Assembly (NCBI GenBank): GCA_036873135.1
Contig: JAPTYO010000015.1
Coordinates: 8,349,683-8,413,682, forward strand
Length of the DNA: 64,000 nt
Reading direction: 5' to 3'
DNA from: Clarkia xantiana subsp. parviflora
Taxonomy: Eukaryota; Streptophyta; Magnoliopsida; Myrtales; Onagraceae
The position numbers and the translations under genes were made by a program. The notes under the pieces are model-generated. The model was not told where the DNA came from, searched no databases, and was given only the letters and a program-made list of their open reading frames with translations. This document shows, in pieces, positions 1 to 12,755 of the stretch (position 1 is the first letter of the stretch; every line of letters starts with the position of its first letter).

Positions 1-153
1 CAGCGTTTGTTACAACTATTCATGTTTAACTTGTATTTGGATCATGCCTTTTCCTGTTTTTCAATGTGAAAAGGACTTGAGTTTTCTTTTCGTATTTGAT
101 GTTAGGCATATGAAAAAGGGCCTGTGTGATCTTGTTTCCTCTTCTTATTGCAG

Positions 154-3000
154 TTGAGCTTAAGAAGCAAAGTTCATGCACTATCCAACTTCTGAATAAG
201 TCCAATCACCATGTTGCTTTTAAGGTAACACATTTTTTTTAATCAATTTAAGTGCCTACTGCCTTTTAACAATCAAGCTTCCTAAAAACTTACCTATCCC
301 TCAACTTCGTCATAGGTTAAGACAACATCCCCAAAGAAATACTGTGTTCGACCTAATGTTGGTGTTATTATGCCAAAATCATCATCCGAGTTTACTGGTA
401 AGCATTTTGATCAAATTTTTTTGCATTTAAGTCTACTGTTTTTGTTCGATCAGCATCAAGATACATGTCCTCCATGGATCATCATAGCAGAATCTAAAAC
501 CTACCTTTTAGTATTTACGTGATGCAGAAAAATACTTTCAGCAGCATAAAATTAATTAGAGAAACATGATGTGTTTGAGATTCTAGAAATTTAGGCGTAT
601 AGGATGAAGACTGTATTAAGATTGAGTAATCGTTTAACTCTGATAGTTTGTTCAGATGTATGGCTGTGAATCCTTGTTTCAGTGCATCTGAGTGTCAGGA
701 TGCATGTTTTCTGATTCAGTCTCAACTGAAAGTCTTAAACTGTTTTTTTAACTTGAGACTTCAGCTTATGTGCGAAGTACATTATACTATAGTTAGCTGG
801 CTTAACATTTTCTAGTGAATGTGACGTATTTTCTTCTGGTCGCTGGGAATGGTAAAGGATCAAACTTATGTTGTTGAGGAGTTTGGGTCCTGCAATTCAT
901 TCCGACTATTTATATAATAAAAACATAAGTATAGAGGAATGAGCACACTCTTAGGGAAGGGTTATCCATCTCTCTTTGAGTATACCCATGAAGGAACTGT
1001 TTCAAAAATTCAAACAGGTGAACCTCAAGCCCCACCACCACTAAGCAATGACCAATTTAAGGACTGTTTTACTTTTTAGCACTTGCAAATAAGGAAACTT
1101 GTGAAAATTGGGATATGATAAATTATAATAGAACCATTTCTTGTGCAAATATAGTCTACTACACATCAAACCTTTTCTCTTGCTTCAGTCACCATGCAAG
1201 CGCAGCGTTCTCCTCCACCGGATATGTCGTGCAAGGACAAGTTCTTAATTCAAAGCACTATTGTTCCAGCTGGTACTTCTGAAGAGGACATTACAGCTGC
1301 CATGGTTGGTTTCTGTGTTTCATCTTCAATCTGCTTCTATTGTTGTAGGTTTCTCATGGTTTGTATCTTCTGTCAGTTCTGCAAGGAGGAAGGAAAATTT
1401 ATTCAAGAGAACAAACTCAGGGTGTCGCTTGTCAGCCCAGCCTATTCACCAGTGGCATCATCCCCTTCACCTGTCAATGGAACGCTGAAGCAGGAGAGAA
1501 ATGATGCTCCAGTCTTAATGGATCAACGATTGACTGACGATGACTTCCTCCTTGAGCCCATGGTTAGATTACCGAACCTTTGTGAATTATTTCAGTTACA
1601 CTTGAGAGAAGACTAGCTAAAAAAAAAAAAGAACGCCGCCGAAGCAAAAAACTTCCTTGAACATTGAGGAGTTGATTCCGTCTCGTCTGTTTTGTGGCAA
1701 AAAAATAAAAATCTTTTTGGTTTAGGTTGGCCTTGCAAAGACTGTGAACTCATTCAAATTGGTTAAAGTCAAAGAAGAGGAAAGCCTGGAGAGAGATGCA
1801 AGGGTAAAGTCGATCAAAGTGGTTAAAGATGAGGCGAGTCCACTGGAAAATACAACTGTTAAGTCAATCAAGATGGTAAAAGGTGAGCAAATACCAGTGG
1901 AAGATGCAAGAGTAAACTCAGTCAAAGTGGCAAAAGATGAGGATAGTCCACTGGAAAATGCAAAATTGCAGTCAATCAAGGTGCTTGAAGATAAGCAAAT
2001 CCCAACGGAAGGTGCAAGGTTAAACAAAATCACAGCGGTGAAAGATGAGGAAATATCGCAGAAAGATGCAAGCATAATAAAGTCAATCAAAGTGGTAAAA
2101 AATGAAGAATTTCTTCCAGACGAGTATGCAAGACCGAAGTTAGAAGAGAACAATGTTGTGAAGGTGGGTAAGGATATGGGGTTGGAGCCGTTCTCAAAGG
2201 ATGTCAATTCCTGCACGAAAGAGGATAAGGAGGAAACATATCTAGTCAAAGATGTTGAAGAAATGAAGTTAAAACTAAGCGAGCTCGAGTCCAAGCTAAG
2301 CAAGGTCAGTTTAGATATTCCCTTGACATTATTATACTCTTGTTGGTTTCCCGTGGAGCAAGTATTTGGTTGGGCTAGTGGGTATTTAGTTACTATTTGG
2401 TTGTCGTTCTAAGTATTTTGCTTCTCGGGTTACAATGTTTTAAAATTTTCTGCTTCTTAATCTATAATGGTACCCAATATTTTTTATTGTATACAGGCTG
2501 AAGTTACCATTACGAAGCTCAGGGAAGAGAGTGTATTGAATGCTCAAGAAAAGCAATTTATGAATGAAAAGCTGGTAAGTAGTTGAATTTGAAGGCTTCT
2601 TGAATTTATGGTTCAAGCGAATAGAAAATTGTCAGTTTCCCCACTGACTGAAGTAATTTTATCTTGATTTCGCTTGCTGTTGCCCCCGGTAGGTAGCTAT
2701 ATTTGGTCCAGATTTAACAGAATTAAATGGTTGTAAAAATGGTGCTTTGTGGATGCCAAGCGAATAGAGAGTTGTTGGTGATATATAAAATAAGGAGTAA
2801 ACATGAAGAAAGAGCTTTTGGTCTCAACAGAAATTACATCTTAGCTATGTAATTTAAATAGAGTTTAAAATAATGGATGCTTGCAGGTACTGATGAGGAG
2901 TAGGTATGACGGCACAAAGACGACTCATGACGGGTTCCCATTCCTCTTCGTCGTAATGGTGGCTTTGGTCAGCTCTTTGGTCGGATATCTTCTGCACTAG
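154..3000 (+). CDS. VAP27-type vesicle-associated protein (VAP2-2-like), 5' end outside window
   Basis: Plant VAP: a tail-anchored ER protein whose N-terminal MSP domain binds FFAT-type partners at membrane contact sites (family knowledge). Exons read from GT-AG borders: 154-224, 316-397, 1189-1304, 1377-1562, 1726-2304, 2497-2574, 2887-3000. All junctions keep frame and give about 408 residues. The MSP core is clear (FELKKQSS, VAFKVKTT, KYCVRPN, VTMQAQ, CKDKFLIQS, ENKLRVSLVSP). Exon 1726-2304 adds 193 residues rich in Lys and Glu, with an 18-residue repeat; exons 2304 and 2497-2574 carry a coiled-coil-like stretch (MKLKLSELESKLSK). The last exon ends in a hydrophobic anchor (FPFLFVVMVALVSSLVGYLL) and stops at 3000. 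The MSP start, usually about 25 residues, must lie before base 1. The long linker resembles the larger VAP2-2 class; this subclass is an inference. Confidence 0.9.
1798..2127 (+). repeat. 54-bp coding tandem repeat in the VAP linker
   Basis: Six units start at 1798, 1852, 1906, 1960, 2014 and 2068, exactly 54 bp apart, each opening with a GCA or ACA codon. Each encodes about 18 residues of the type A-R-V-K-S-I-K-V-V-K-D-E followed by S-P-L-E-N (units 1 and 3) or Q-I-P-x-E (units 2 and 4). The alternation points to duplication of a 108-bp dimer. The repeat is charged and probably a disordered or helical spacer between MSP domain and membrane anchor. Confidence 0.85.
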
Positions 3001-3289
3001 AAGAAATTAGTTATATATATAATAGAACGTATTCTCTCTTATGGTATTGTAAATGGATGTTTTTGTGCAAGGATTGCTTCTCTTGAGAGTTTATAAGGAT
3101 GTCCTCTATGTGATCTAATAAGAAATTATCTACAGAGATTATGGAAGGCTATTGACTTTTTTTTTTGTTTGTTTGTTGAAAGTACGTTATCATCAATGTG
3201 AAAACATGACAATCATCAAGATGGAATTTACATATTATATATATATATATATATATATATAATTACACGTATATATATATATATATATA
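3001..3289. other. VAP 3' flank and TA microsatellite
   Basis: AT-rich 3' UTR and downstream flank. A TA run covers about 3235-3260 and again 3270-3289, and resumes after the Helitron at 3897-3915. I see no further gene. Confidence 0.6.
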
Positions 3290-3896
3290 TCTATATACCA
3301 ATATATAATTTGTGTTGGGTCCTCACCCCTAAAAGTCACTTACCTTTCAAAAGGTTTCACCCATACTTTCCAAAAGTCACCTACCTTCTAAAGTTTAAAT
3401 CAACCTATTTCGTCTGTTTTTTATTAAATTTTGTTATCAAACCGGCTTAGACCGAAATCTTACCGATCTGGCACAATCTATGGAAAAAACTAGGGCCTTT
3501 GGATATAGAACCAAATTGGGACAATTATAAACGCCGATAAGTTGAAGAAATCCGTAACTGTTGTAGCTATAAACGATGATTTAATATATGATATGTGATG
3601 CATTAATGATTCAACGTATTTAGGGTCGCAAGTTTTTTATGTATGCGGTTCAGAATTTGAAAAACACACTCAGAAAAGCTACCCGTTTAATTACATATAT
3701 GATGTCCCAACTATCAAGGGACAATCATGCAAAAACTCCGATTTTTTTCCCATAATGATCACTAAATTCTATACATGTTACTAGATAAAAATAGATTTAT
3801 TATATTAAATGTAATTATCATAGTTATACTTTAACAACTTATAGAAATAACAATTTTAGAAATATGCATGTGCAAAGCACATGCAAAAATAACTAG
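3290..3896 (+). mobile_element. Short non-autonomous Helitron
   Basis: Begins with TC (TCTATATACC) after an A and ends with CTAG before a T, the A|T target Helitrons use. The 3' end has a 9-bp hairpin, TGCATGTGC-AA-like loop-GCACATGCA (3865-3885), seven bases before CTAG. Both flanks are TA repeat, so removing the 607 bp rejoins one TA microsatellite. No coding capacity; it would need helicase proteins from elsewhere. The 3' end is firmer than the 5' end. Confidence 0.7.
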
Positions 3897-4469
3897 TATA
3901 TATATATATATATATGCATATCTACTATATCTACTATAATTCGGCATCGGAAGCCCTCTGGCTGACACGTGGACAGTTTACCCTGTCACTATTTCCTAAT
4001 TTAATCGGAATTTAATAGGTGCTCTCTAAATTTAGATATATTGATTGATTTAAAATTAAGAAGTATTTTTATCTCTTATTTTGCTCTCTAAGCGATTTAA
4101 AGAAATAAATTAATTAAAAGTTATACATTTTGGCTCCGGAAGACCATAGATAGTAATAAATAATAATAATAATAATAATTAATATGTAACTTACGAGCTT
4201 ATGTTGCCAACAAAAAAAATTATTAAGACAAATTTAACCAACGGAGAATTTTTTCTTCTAAAAAAAGAATATAAAGATTTGTTACCACTGCATTCTATAT
4301 ATATCTTGCAGTTAATAGTAACATATATATACTTAACTAAGTTTGTATCCCCTTATGAACCCATGAAGATTGAAGGCCATAAAAAAAAAAAAAAAAAATT
4401 ACAAACTCGATACTACGAGAGGAGAAATTGATAAAATATTATACGAATATTATAATTAAACTATTCTAA
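3897..4469. other. AT-rich intergenic stretch
   Basis: TA repeat to about 3915, an AAT run near 4153-4180 and an A run at 4381-4398. The 76-codon ORF at 4201-4431 has low-complexity composition and no family resemblance. Nothing else seen. The TSD of the next element (TCTAA) is 4465-4469. Confidence 0.5.
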
Positions 4470-4653
4470 TGTTACGAAAGTAGAGAGGTAATAGAAGAGG
4501 GAACTTGATGATGTCTTATTATCACACATAAGGGGCCCTTATATAGGGATTACATAGACTTGGAGAGGAAGTAAAATAAATATATGGAAGGTCTAATTAA
4601 GGAAGATGGTATATACACATAATATTGAACATCCACATAATATATTCATAACA
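4470..4653 (-). repeat. TRIM-like element, 3' LTR
   Basis: 184 bp, TG...CA ends, same as 6396-6579 by eye. Adjacent to the polypurine tract, so this is the 3' copy of a minus-strand element. Confidence 0.88.
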
Positions 4654-6206
4654 CTCCCCCTTGGATGTTCATAAGGGAATTGTGCCTCGTTAAAACCTTA
4701 CTAGAAAAAACCCATTGGGATAAAAATCTAGTGAAGGAAAAAGAGTACACAATTATGGATCCCTTTTTGTAAGCTGCCTCGTTAAAAACCTTACCAGGAA
4801 AACCCGATGGGATAAAACCTTGGTTAAGGGAAAAAGAGTGCAGCGGTGTAGATTCTCCCCCTAATGTTGGGAAAAGTTGTTCAACAATGACAAAAAACAA
4901 TCTTGCTTTAAATATATATATCCGTCATTGTTCTCTAATAATTAATTTGTAGACAAAATATTTTTCCCAACATTCCAGACCCATGTTTGTGCGTTGCGGT
5001 GGAACAATTCAAAGATATATCGCACATCATAAATTATTATATGAGAAATTTGTCTCTTCACCAAAAATTGGTTGTAATGGGGAGAACTGTGATTTAACAT
5101 TGGCTTGATGCGCAGTTATATTGCTGCTTTCATAATAGCATGCATTTGTACTCAATTTGCTCTTATTGGTAGCAGTTTAGCTATTTAATTGGAGGCTCTT
5201 TGTAACTTTTATGCTAAACTGCAAATCTAGACATGCAATTGTCTAATTCTTATATGAAATATCAACTTTTAATATCATCATCATTCTTTATTACATAATC
5301 TGGAAATTTTGCTATTGCAAATTCGTGATAATTAAATACACATGCGACCATATTGTAGATGCATCTTTTAAAATAATATATCGGTCCACATGGCAGGTGA
5401 ACGGGCCCATATTCACCTTTTTATAATTTCCACAAACAAGGGGAATTTATCCCGAACTTAGTTGATGATGATCACATAATGAATTTTCCTTTGAGAGCAA
5501 TTATCATAATGATTTATGGAGAATCTTCAGGTTCTTCCAAATAATGTATTGTGCATCTTAAGTGATCCGGAACCGGTCACGCCAAATATTGTATTATATG
5601 GGTAAAACTTCTGGTTTATCTCAATGCATCAGTAAACTTCAGGTTTAACTGATATGTATATCTTCTGTATTTACGTAGGAGATATGTCATGTATTTCTTG
5701 TAACATAATCCGCATATTGTTATTTTATTCATCGTCATCATAATGATGATTGCGGTGTAATCAATTCTTTATAATAATATATATTGTATATGTAAGATAT
5801 AAATAACAATAAAAAATGTAAATAAATAAATAAATAACTTCGTATAAATAGCTATGTTTTGCATGTTCAGTTAATCATTCGCGACAAATAGTTTTTTTTT
5901 TTTTTTTTTTTTTAAGAACCGAAATAAATTATTCAGTTTAACCCATATATCAATTTAGTTATAATAGGTATACTCATCTGTTTTATTTGAAGAGGTAATC
6001 GTATTCGTCTTCCGTTCTAGCCATGATCTGTGATGGTGCAGTGGATCTGTGTGGAGCAGTCCCGGACGTCTAGATCGGTGTGATGTTCATCCTCTCTCGG
6101 GGAAACCAATCGATTAATTATGTTAGCTTCCTCCACATAATTCGACCTTTTTTACACATGATAATAATAGTGATTAGAATATAAAATAATCAATCAATAT
6201 AATTTT

Positions 6207-6238
<32 letters not shown>

Positions 6239-6395
6239 TCTCCCTTTTTTTTCGTTGATGTTAAATTATAAATTGCTCCATGGATGCAACCCTAATATGA
6301 GTATGGTTTCCGCCAAGCACTGCACTGTGGTCGTGGAATCTTGAAATATGTGTAGCTAAAAAAATATATAATCGAGAGATATCGTGCTGATAACG

Positions 6396-6579
6396 TGTTA
6401 CGAAAGTAGAGAGGTAATAGAAGAGGGAACTTGATGATGTCTTATTATCACACATAAGGGGCCCTTATATAGGGATTACATAGACTTGGAGAGGAAGTAA
6501 AATAAATATATGGAAGGTCTAATTAAGGAAGATGGTATATACACATAATATTGAACATCCACATAATATATTCATAACA
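6396..6579 (-). repeat. TRIM-like element, 5' LTR
   Basis: 184 bp, next to the putative primer-binding site (GTGCTGATAACG on the plus strand, 6384-6395). Confidence 0.88.
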
Positions 6580-6932
6580 TCTAAATCTTTGTGTACAAAG
6601 TATAGTAAATATTATTTCATTTAATTATTCTCCTTTTATTTTTAATTATAAAAAAAGACTTGCCGTATCTTATTATACTTTTCGAAATATATATAAAATG
6701 AATTAACTACCTAAATTATATATAAGGTTAATATAACTAGTTTTTTTTAAACAATGTTATGTAAGGAGATGTTCGATCAAATACAGCAGATACATCAACA
6801 ATACATCAAATAGTTGTTGGAACTTGGAAGTGGGTTCCTTTTTCGCTGCCAAACTTGCATGATATAAAGTTTCGGTTCAGTGGAAATCCTTCGACACATG
6901 CAGTGCAGTTGTATAAACACCCAACACAATTG
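6580..6932. other. Flank between two LTR elements
   Basis: AT-rich. From 6765 to 6932 one plus frame is open and stays open after the next element is removed (continuing at 12761, stop at 12809-12811): 72 codons in all, product not recognised. The TSD AATTG of the next element is 6928-6932. Confidence 0.4.
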
Positions 6933-7357
6933 TGTAAGTTTTACAAACCCTAATTGCCAGGATCTTGATCATGCTTTATGAGGGAAAATATATGGAGATG
7001 AATAACTTACCGGTAATTGATTTCGACTCCATTGATCTTCCCTAGAGTGTCGATGTGCTTCTCAGAAGAACGGTTCTACTTCTCTCCCTTGTCCATCCTT
7101 CTGTCAGAGACCAGTTGATGGAGAACTGCTCTTTCTCTCTGCGTCAATAACTGGCAGGGAGAGAGGACCGTTTATAATATTAACCCTTTAATCTGGTACG
7201 TCCATCAAGTGACCAATTGAACGGTCTAGATTAAATACATTCCATAAAGACATATATTGATATAATATAATACATTATTCAATATATCTATATTCATTAA
7301 TATTATCTGGCCACATAATTAGAAAATATATTGTAACATTAAATATATATTCTTACA
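6933..7357 (-). repeat. Copia-type element, 3' LTR
   Basis: 425 bp, plus-strand ends TGTAAGTTTT and ATTCTTACA. Followed by the polypyrimidine complement of the PPT (TTCTCCCACT). Confidence 0.85.
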
Positions 7358-10143
7358 TTCTCCCACTTGGCCAGATAATCACATAAGTCTTACATCTTTA
7401 TGGAATAACATAAGGCGCGCGTAAAATTTAATCTTTCCGTTCATCATAATCACTTACATTCAATAATCTATAAATGCGGGTTATGGCGGTCATACACATA
7501 TTTAAGCAGCATACTCCCTTCCATATACCACGACAGTTACATCTTATCAAATGTAAGCCTGTAACTAATATTTATAAACACATTAGGGTCCAAGTAAGGC
7601 TTTGCATAAGGTTTTCCCGTTATCATAAACTTTATGTGTACACAATCATAATTAACAGGAAAACATTGGAGTCAGAAACATATCATTGAGCTCAGAGTGT
7701 CAAACATCATCATCATCAGCTTTACAACTAAGACTCATTATTTGCATGCTTATTTAATGTCATTAGTTGTAAACATTCATTTAAATACATGCCATTATGC
7801 TGACAGACACTCTTGTTTCTGAACTTTCTTCTTAACGACAATAAACTTTCATTCCATAAGTTTGCACCTTTAATGCTTGCCGTTTTGACGAAGAAATAAC
7901 TGTGGCGTTATTACGATAAATTTTCCAGCGACTTGGTAACGGTGTCGACAACCTCAAGCCCTGAAATAAGTCTCACAGTTCTTAATGCATGATAAACATG
8001 CTAAAGCCTTACTTTACATTATTGATAACGACAGATAATTACTACTTTTCTGTAATATTGCTCCAACACATAAAAGGAACAAATAATTGAAAGTGGACTT
8101 TCAATTGTCACAATATCCCTTAATTCTGAATCTACACGAACATAAATGCATTCACATGTTCTTGTAGGTGCATTAGGACTTTATTTGCAGAATTCGAGAT
8201 TTACTCCCTCTATAAGATCAATTCAATGTGAGCTTTCTGAGACAATCCAACTGTAACCGTGACTAGATTAAAATTTTAATTTAATCTTTGTCACGTAAAT
8301 TGTCTCTCACATTAACTTTCATCTTAACTTCAGAGGGAAACATAATGCATAATCATTTAAACGTGAGCAAGAAATAGTCAATTATACAGGTAAAATATCT
8401 ACATACTCCCACTAATCTTACAGTTCATACGGTTGTCAAGTCACTTACTAAGCCATTCGTGGGAACATTTATTTTATCCTATAAATTTATTTTTAAAATG
8501 ACCATCCATTAATTGAGAAATATAAACTTCATAACATAATATATTGTGGGAATGAAACCAAAAAAATATTTACTAATATCTGAATCCTACAAGTAAACCA
8601 ACTTCCAGAATAACAAGTTTTCCTAATGTTATTCTAAATGATTTAACTTTATCAGATGATTATACTTTTCTTTCTTTATGAAGTATCATGTCTTTCAAAC
8701 ATTATCCCTTATGTTGAAATTTTCATTCAACTGATGGAACTATATTCCAATCCATGTGAATAATGTATTCATACAGATAGACAATGTCTATCATTTACCA
8801 TAATATCCACATCTTATTATTCAGACACTCCCACTAATTTCATTATTCTTATGATTAACATAATTGGTTTCTACAATTTTTCGGACTTCAGTTAAGAAAG
8901 TAAGTCTTTATACCATTTGGATCTTTAATGTTACTCTAGAGTAAACATTTCATTCAAGAATCCATTGTTTAATGTGGATCATAAACATTTACTTTACTTT
9001 TATTAGACAACCTCAAACATAACGGTGTCTTAACCAAGCTCCCTTCCAACACAAATATCATTACGAGGTTGGAATTGCCTTTATGGGATCTCAGACTTAA
9101 CTCATACATCCACAACTTAATGTCATTAATGGGTAAAGAAGATTTACTTCTCTAACTCTTAACTGTAACTTTCAAAGTCCGATTATATTTCCCACAATGC
9201 TATTTTCATAAATGTATAACATAGTATATACAAATATATGACATGTTCTTTTGATGAGTCTTACTAATGAACTAAATGTCATATCATACTTTTATACATT
9301 TCTCATGAAAGTCACCACACATAAAGACATTATAAGTTTTCACGTTTCTATCTAATAGCTTACTTTTCATCAAGAAAATCACTCAGCAAACAGATATAGT
9401 CATGACATGAATAACACTAATAAGCTTAAATTCATAAGTGCAAGAATATATACAATTATCCCCCGATTCTTGACACTTATTAATTTTCCGTATAAATAAT
9501 CATGCAATAAGCGAGATATACGAAATATTACATTTTATTCATGTATGAAAACAATTGCACTAACCTTTTAGCAGCACTCCTTTATGCATGGTTGACATGT
9601 GACTTCCTTATTCTTCATAAACATACGAGCTAACCCAATATCACATAATGAACACCTTGTAGTGCTCTCATAAATATTGAGTTGTCTCTAGTCATCCTTA
9701 AGGTCTTTAATCTTGCTCCATAAGTTAGCCAACTCAAACTTCTACAAACTTTACAACTCAAATCTTAGAGATTGTAGGTTTGTACATACGAGTGACTTAT
9801 TACATAACTTGTACTTTCATCCACAAACTTCGTAAATTTCTTTCTTTATTGTTTGTGGAATAAACCAAAATTATTCGCATAAACTTAAGATTTACTATAT
9901 TGTATCGTGTTTATACTTTATGATTTGACTTTCTACTTAAGTTGTGTACCCATAAGGATACTGTTTAATTGTGTTAAGTCAGGATCTAGTAACTTTAGTG
10001 GAACCTGACTTACACGGTTTAGAAAGTCAAACCTATTAAACACAATAACAGAACATACATGCGAATTAACTATAATAGCTGCAAATTACATACTTGCTCA
10101 TTCATAAAATAAGCTAATAAGAATCAGCTAATCATTTAAAGTA

Positions 10144-10930
10144 TATCATAATCGACCTTTGGGCAACAACTATAATACACTATCATTAAGTAAATGCCAA
10201 TTAGTAAATAAACTATTATAGATTCAGATAATCAATAAGAGTATATCATAGTCGACCTTTGGGCAACGACTACAATACACTAATCTTAATTAAATGCCAT
10301 AACATTATTTGGAAATCATCAAAGTATACTATAACCGACCTTTGGGCAACGACTATAGCACACAAATCTTAATTAAATTCCATAGCATTATTGGACAATT
10401 AAAGAAATCTCCGGTTAAATATACAAGTTATCTTTGGATATACAAATATACAGAACCAAAAGATCTTAATTGTCCCATCATGTTTACAAGTTATAGAAAT
10501 CGATTCACCTTTGGGTAAATCCTAAAATTCTAGTAACCTGTAAATGTCAATTTATCCAATCATGTATACAATAATAGGCATTTCATTATTATCATGGATA
10601 AATGACAGTTGTATTATATGCATGAAACAAATAATCATTCTAGATCAGCCACTTTGGTGACAATAACCTACTTAAAGTATATGGTCATGCATATAATAAT
10701 TGATTTTCTTTAGGCATGACAACACATTCTAGTTCTGTCACTTTGGTGATAGAATCTAACTATAAAGTCATGATGATAGTAATGTCCCATTAAACCACAA
10801 CCTTATCATTCTAGTTCAATCACTTTGGTGATTAGGAACTAACTATAAAGTCATGATGATCGTAAATGCCTCATTCATGCATAACATTATCATTATAGTT
10901 CAATCACTTTGGTGATTAGAAACTAACCAT
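10144..10930. repeat. Two irregular tandem repeats inside the Copia-type element
   Basis: CGACCTTTGGGCAAC recurs at about 10153, 10253 and 10336, each followed by a diverged GACTATA...AATTAAATGCCA segment. CACTTTGGTGA recurs near 10653, 10739, 10823 and 10905 with conserved AACTATAAAGTCATGATGAT tails. Spacing is roughly 80-100 bp. Non-coding; role unknown. Confidence 0.65.
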
Positions 10931-12325
10931 AGTCATGCATATAGGCTTTAAAGTAATATTTGAATAACTAAATATAACTCAATATCATAATGGTTATCAT
11001 CATAGTATTGAAACATCACTAAAGAACATTAAGTTTGGCTAAAATAAAATATTTTAACCCATAAAGCTAATGGTTTTATACCATAAAAACTATAATTTTC
11101 CTTAGTGAGTAGCGGAAGCAATTAACAAGGAAACTAAAGCAAGTAATCTTTCATGCAATAACCATTTTCATGCTTAATTCAAACTTGCTAAATCCTTCAT
11201 TATTGAAACATAATCAACCCTTAATTTCTAATTAGAATCACATGATCCAATATGTCATTCATTCATCACTCATGCATAAATAATAACATCATCATGATTT
11301 TGAATCCATAAACACATGCATATATAGGAGTCTCAATTGACTACCATTATCACACTCCAAATTCATCATTTAGGTGTATATCCATATTATTATAAGCACG
11401 CGATTCTAATTACGTGATGAACAAAACATAAATTCCAGACTTAAACAATATAAATAAAATCCACTATCATGCCATTACATCAGATTATTGAAGAACATGT
11501 ACACAATTCTGGGTCGACAGTGGACAATTAGCAGAGATACACGATCAATACTTTCCAATAGATTAAATAATTCCTACTGGCAGTTGCAGGGAAACTTTGA
11601 ACAGATTAATACCATGAAAAGTCGAACAATTATAATTGGAATGGAAATAAGCTTGCAAATCCAACCAATTCTATAAGCAGCATAAACAACTCCACCGGCA
11701 CCAATCATAATAGAGATCGATTCAAAATTTGAATTCCATCTCCATCCACTAACACCAGCATAATGTGCATCGCATACAGACAAATCCTTCAAGCGCCAAA
11801 AGCGATTTAAACGGAAGAAAATACCAACCTGAAGGAACACGAATAACCACGATGCGATGCGCCCAGAAAGTGAGGGCCCAGATCGTTATGCACACACCTT
11901 GTACATGTGTTGGGATGCAGATGTACACGGCTTGATCACAGGCACATAAGCCATCAAGTCCTTCTGATCTTCTCCATGTCGAAACTCCGTCGCCGAGAGC
12001 CCGGTAATTGATTAAACAATTCAATTCCATTAGAACGGTTACCAATTATATATAAAGGTAAATCAATTATACTGAACCGACTAAACAATTCCTCGAAACA
12101 ATTTAATCATGTGCCGATAATACAATTTCACCAAAGCAGTTCCACCGATGAACTATTATTGAGATTTAAACAAATAAAATTGTAACCGTGAATAATTCGA
12201 CAACGGTTCATAAGGCTTTGGAATCAATTCAGGCAATTCAAAGGTGATTACGAATCAAACCCTAACCATTATAATCTATAATCCTAACATAAAGCATAAT
12301 CAACGACACAGGCTCTGATACCACA

Positions 12326-12755
12326 TGTAAGTTTTACAAACCCTAATTGCCAGGATCTTGATCATGCTTTATGAGGGAAAATATATGGAGATGAATGACT
12401 TACCGGTAATTGATTTCGACTCCATTGATCTTCCCTAGAGTGTCGATGTGCTTCTCAGAAGAACGGTTCTACTTCTCTCCCTTGTCCATCCTTCTGTCAG
12501 AGACCAGTTGATGGAGAACTGCTCTTTCTCTCTGCGTCAATAACTGGCAGGGAGAGAGGACCGTTTATAATATTAACCCTTTAATCTGGTACGTCCATCA
12601 AGTGACCAATTGAACGGTCTAGATTAAATACATTCCATAAAGACATATATTGATATAATATAATATAATACATTATTCAATATATCTATATTCATTAATA
12701 TTATCTGGCCACATAATTAGAAAATATATTGTAACATTAAATATATATTCTTACA
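12326..12755 (-). repeat. Copia-type element, 5' LTR
   Basis: 430 bp. Differs from the left LTR by an extra ATAAT near 12660 and G for A in GAATGACTT. Next to the primer-binding site. Confidence 0.85.

Larger units (their letters stand above)
4470..6579 (-). mobile_element. Miniature LTR retrotransposon (TRIM-like), intact ends
   Basis: Two 184-bp direct LTRs, 4470-4653 and 6396-6579, identical by eye, flanked by TSD TCTAA (4465-4469, 6580-6584). On the minus strand the LTR starts TGTTATGAAT and ends TTTCGTAACA. The polypurine tract AAGGGGGAG precedes the 3' LTR (plus-strand 4654-4662 side). The primer-binding side reads CGTTATCAGCACGAT just after the 5' LTR. A TATA-like CTATATAAGG is inside the LTR. 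The 1.7-kb interior has no ORF of size. At 4685-4850 it has two diverged copies of a block starting CCTCGTTAAAA. Identical LTRs imply recent insertion by proteins of another element. Confidence 0.88.
6933..12755 (-). mobile_element. Non-coding Copia-type LTR retrotransposon (LARD-like)
   Basis: LTRs 6933-7357 (425 bp) and 12326-12755 (430 bp), TSD AATTG at 6928-6932 and 12756-12760. I noticed one substitution and one 5-bp ATAAT length change between the LTRs. Minus orientation: next to the right LTR the minus strand reads TGGTATCAGAGCC (plus 12311-12323), the initiator-Met tRNA primer site usual in Copia elements. Next to the left LTR is a polypurine tract, AGTGGGAGAA on the minus strand. The 5-kb interior has no gag, protease, RT or integrase reading frame; the short minus ORFs near 11574-12045 match nothing I know. 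It is therefore non-autonomous. Confidence 0.85.

Noticed and set aside
1722..2303. 193-codon minus ORF
   Set aside because: Shadow of the VAP repeat exon, which is supported by splice sites and homology on plus.
11574..12045. Minus ORFs of 88 and 98 codons in the Copia-type element
   Set aside because: They overlap each other, have no recognisable motif and lie near the 5' LTR where a leader is expected.
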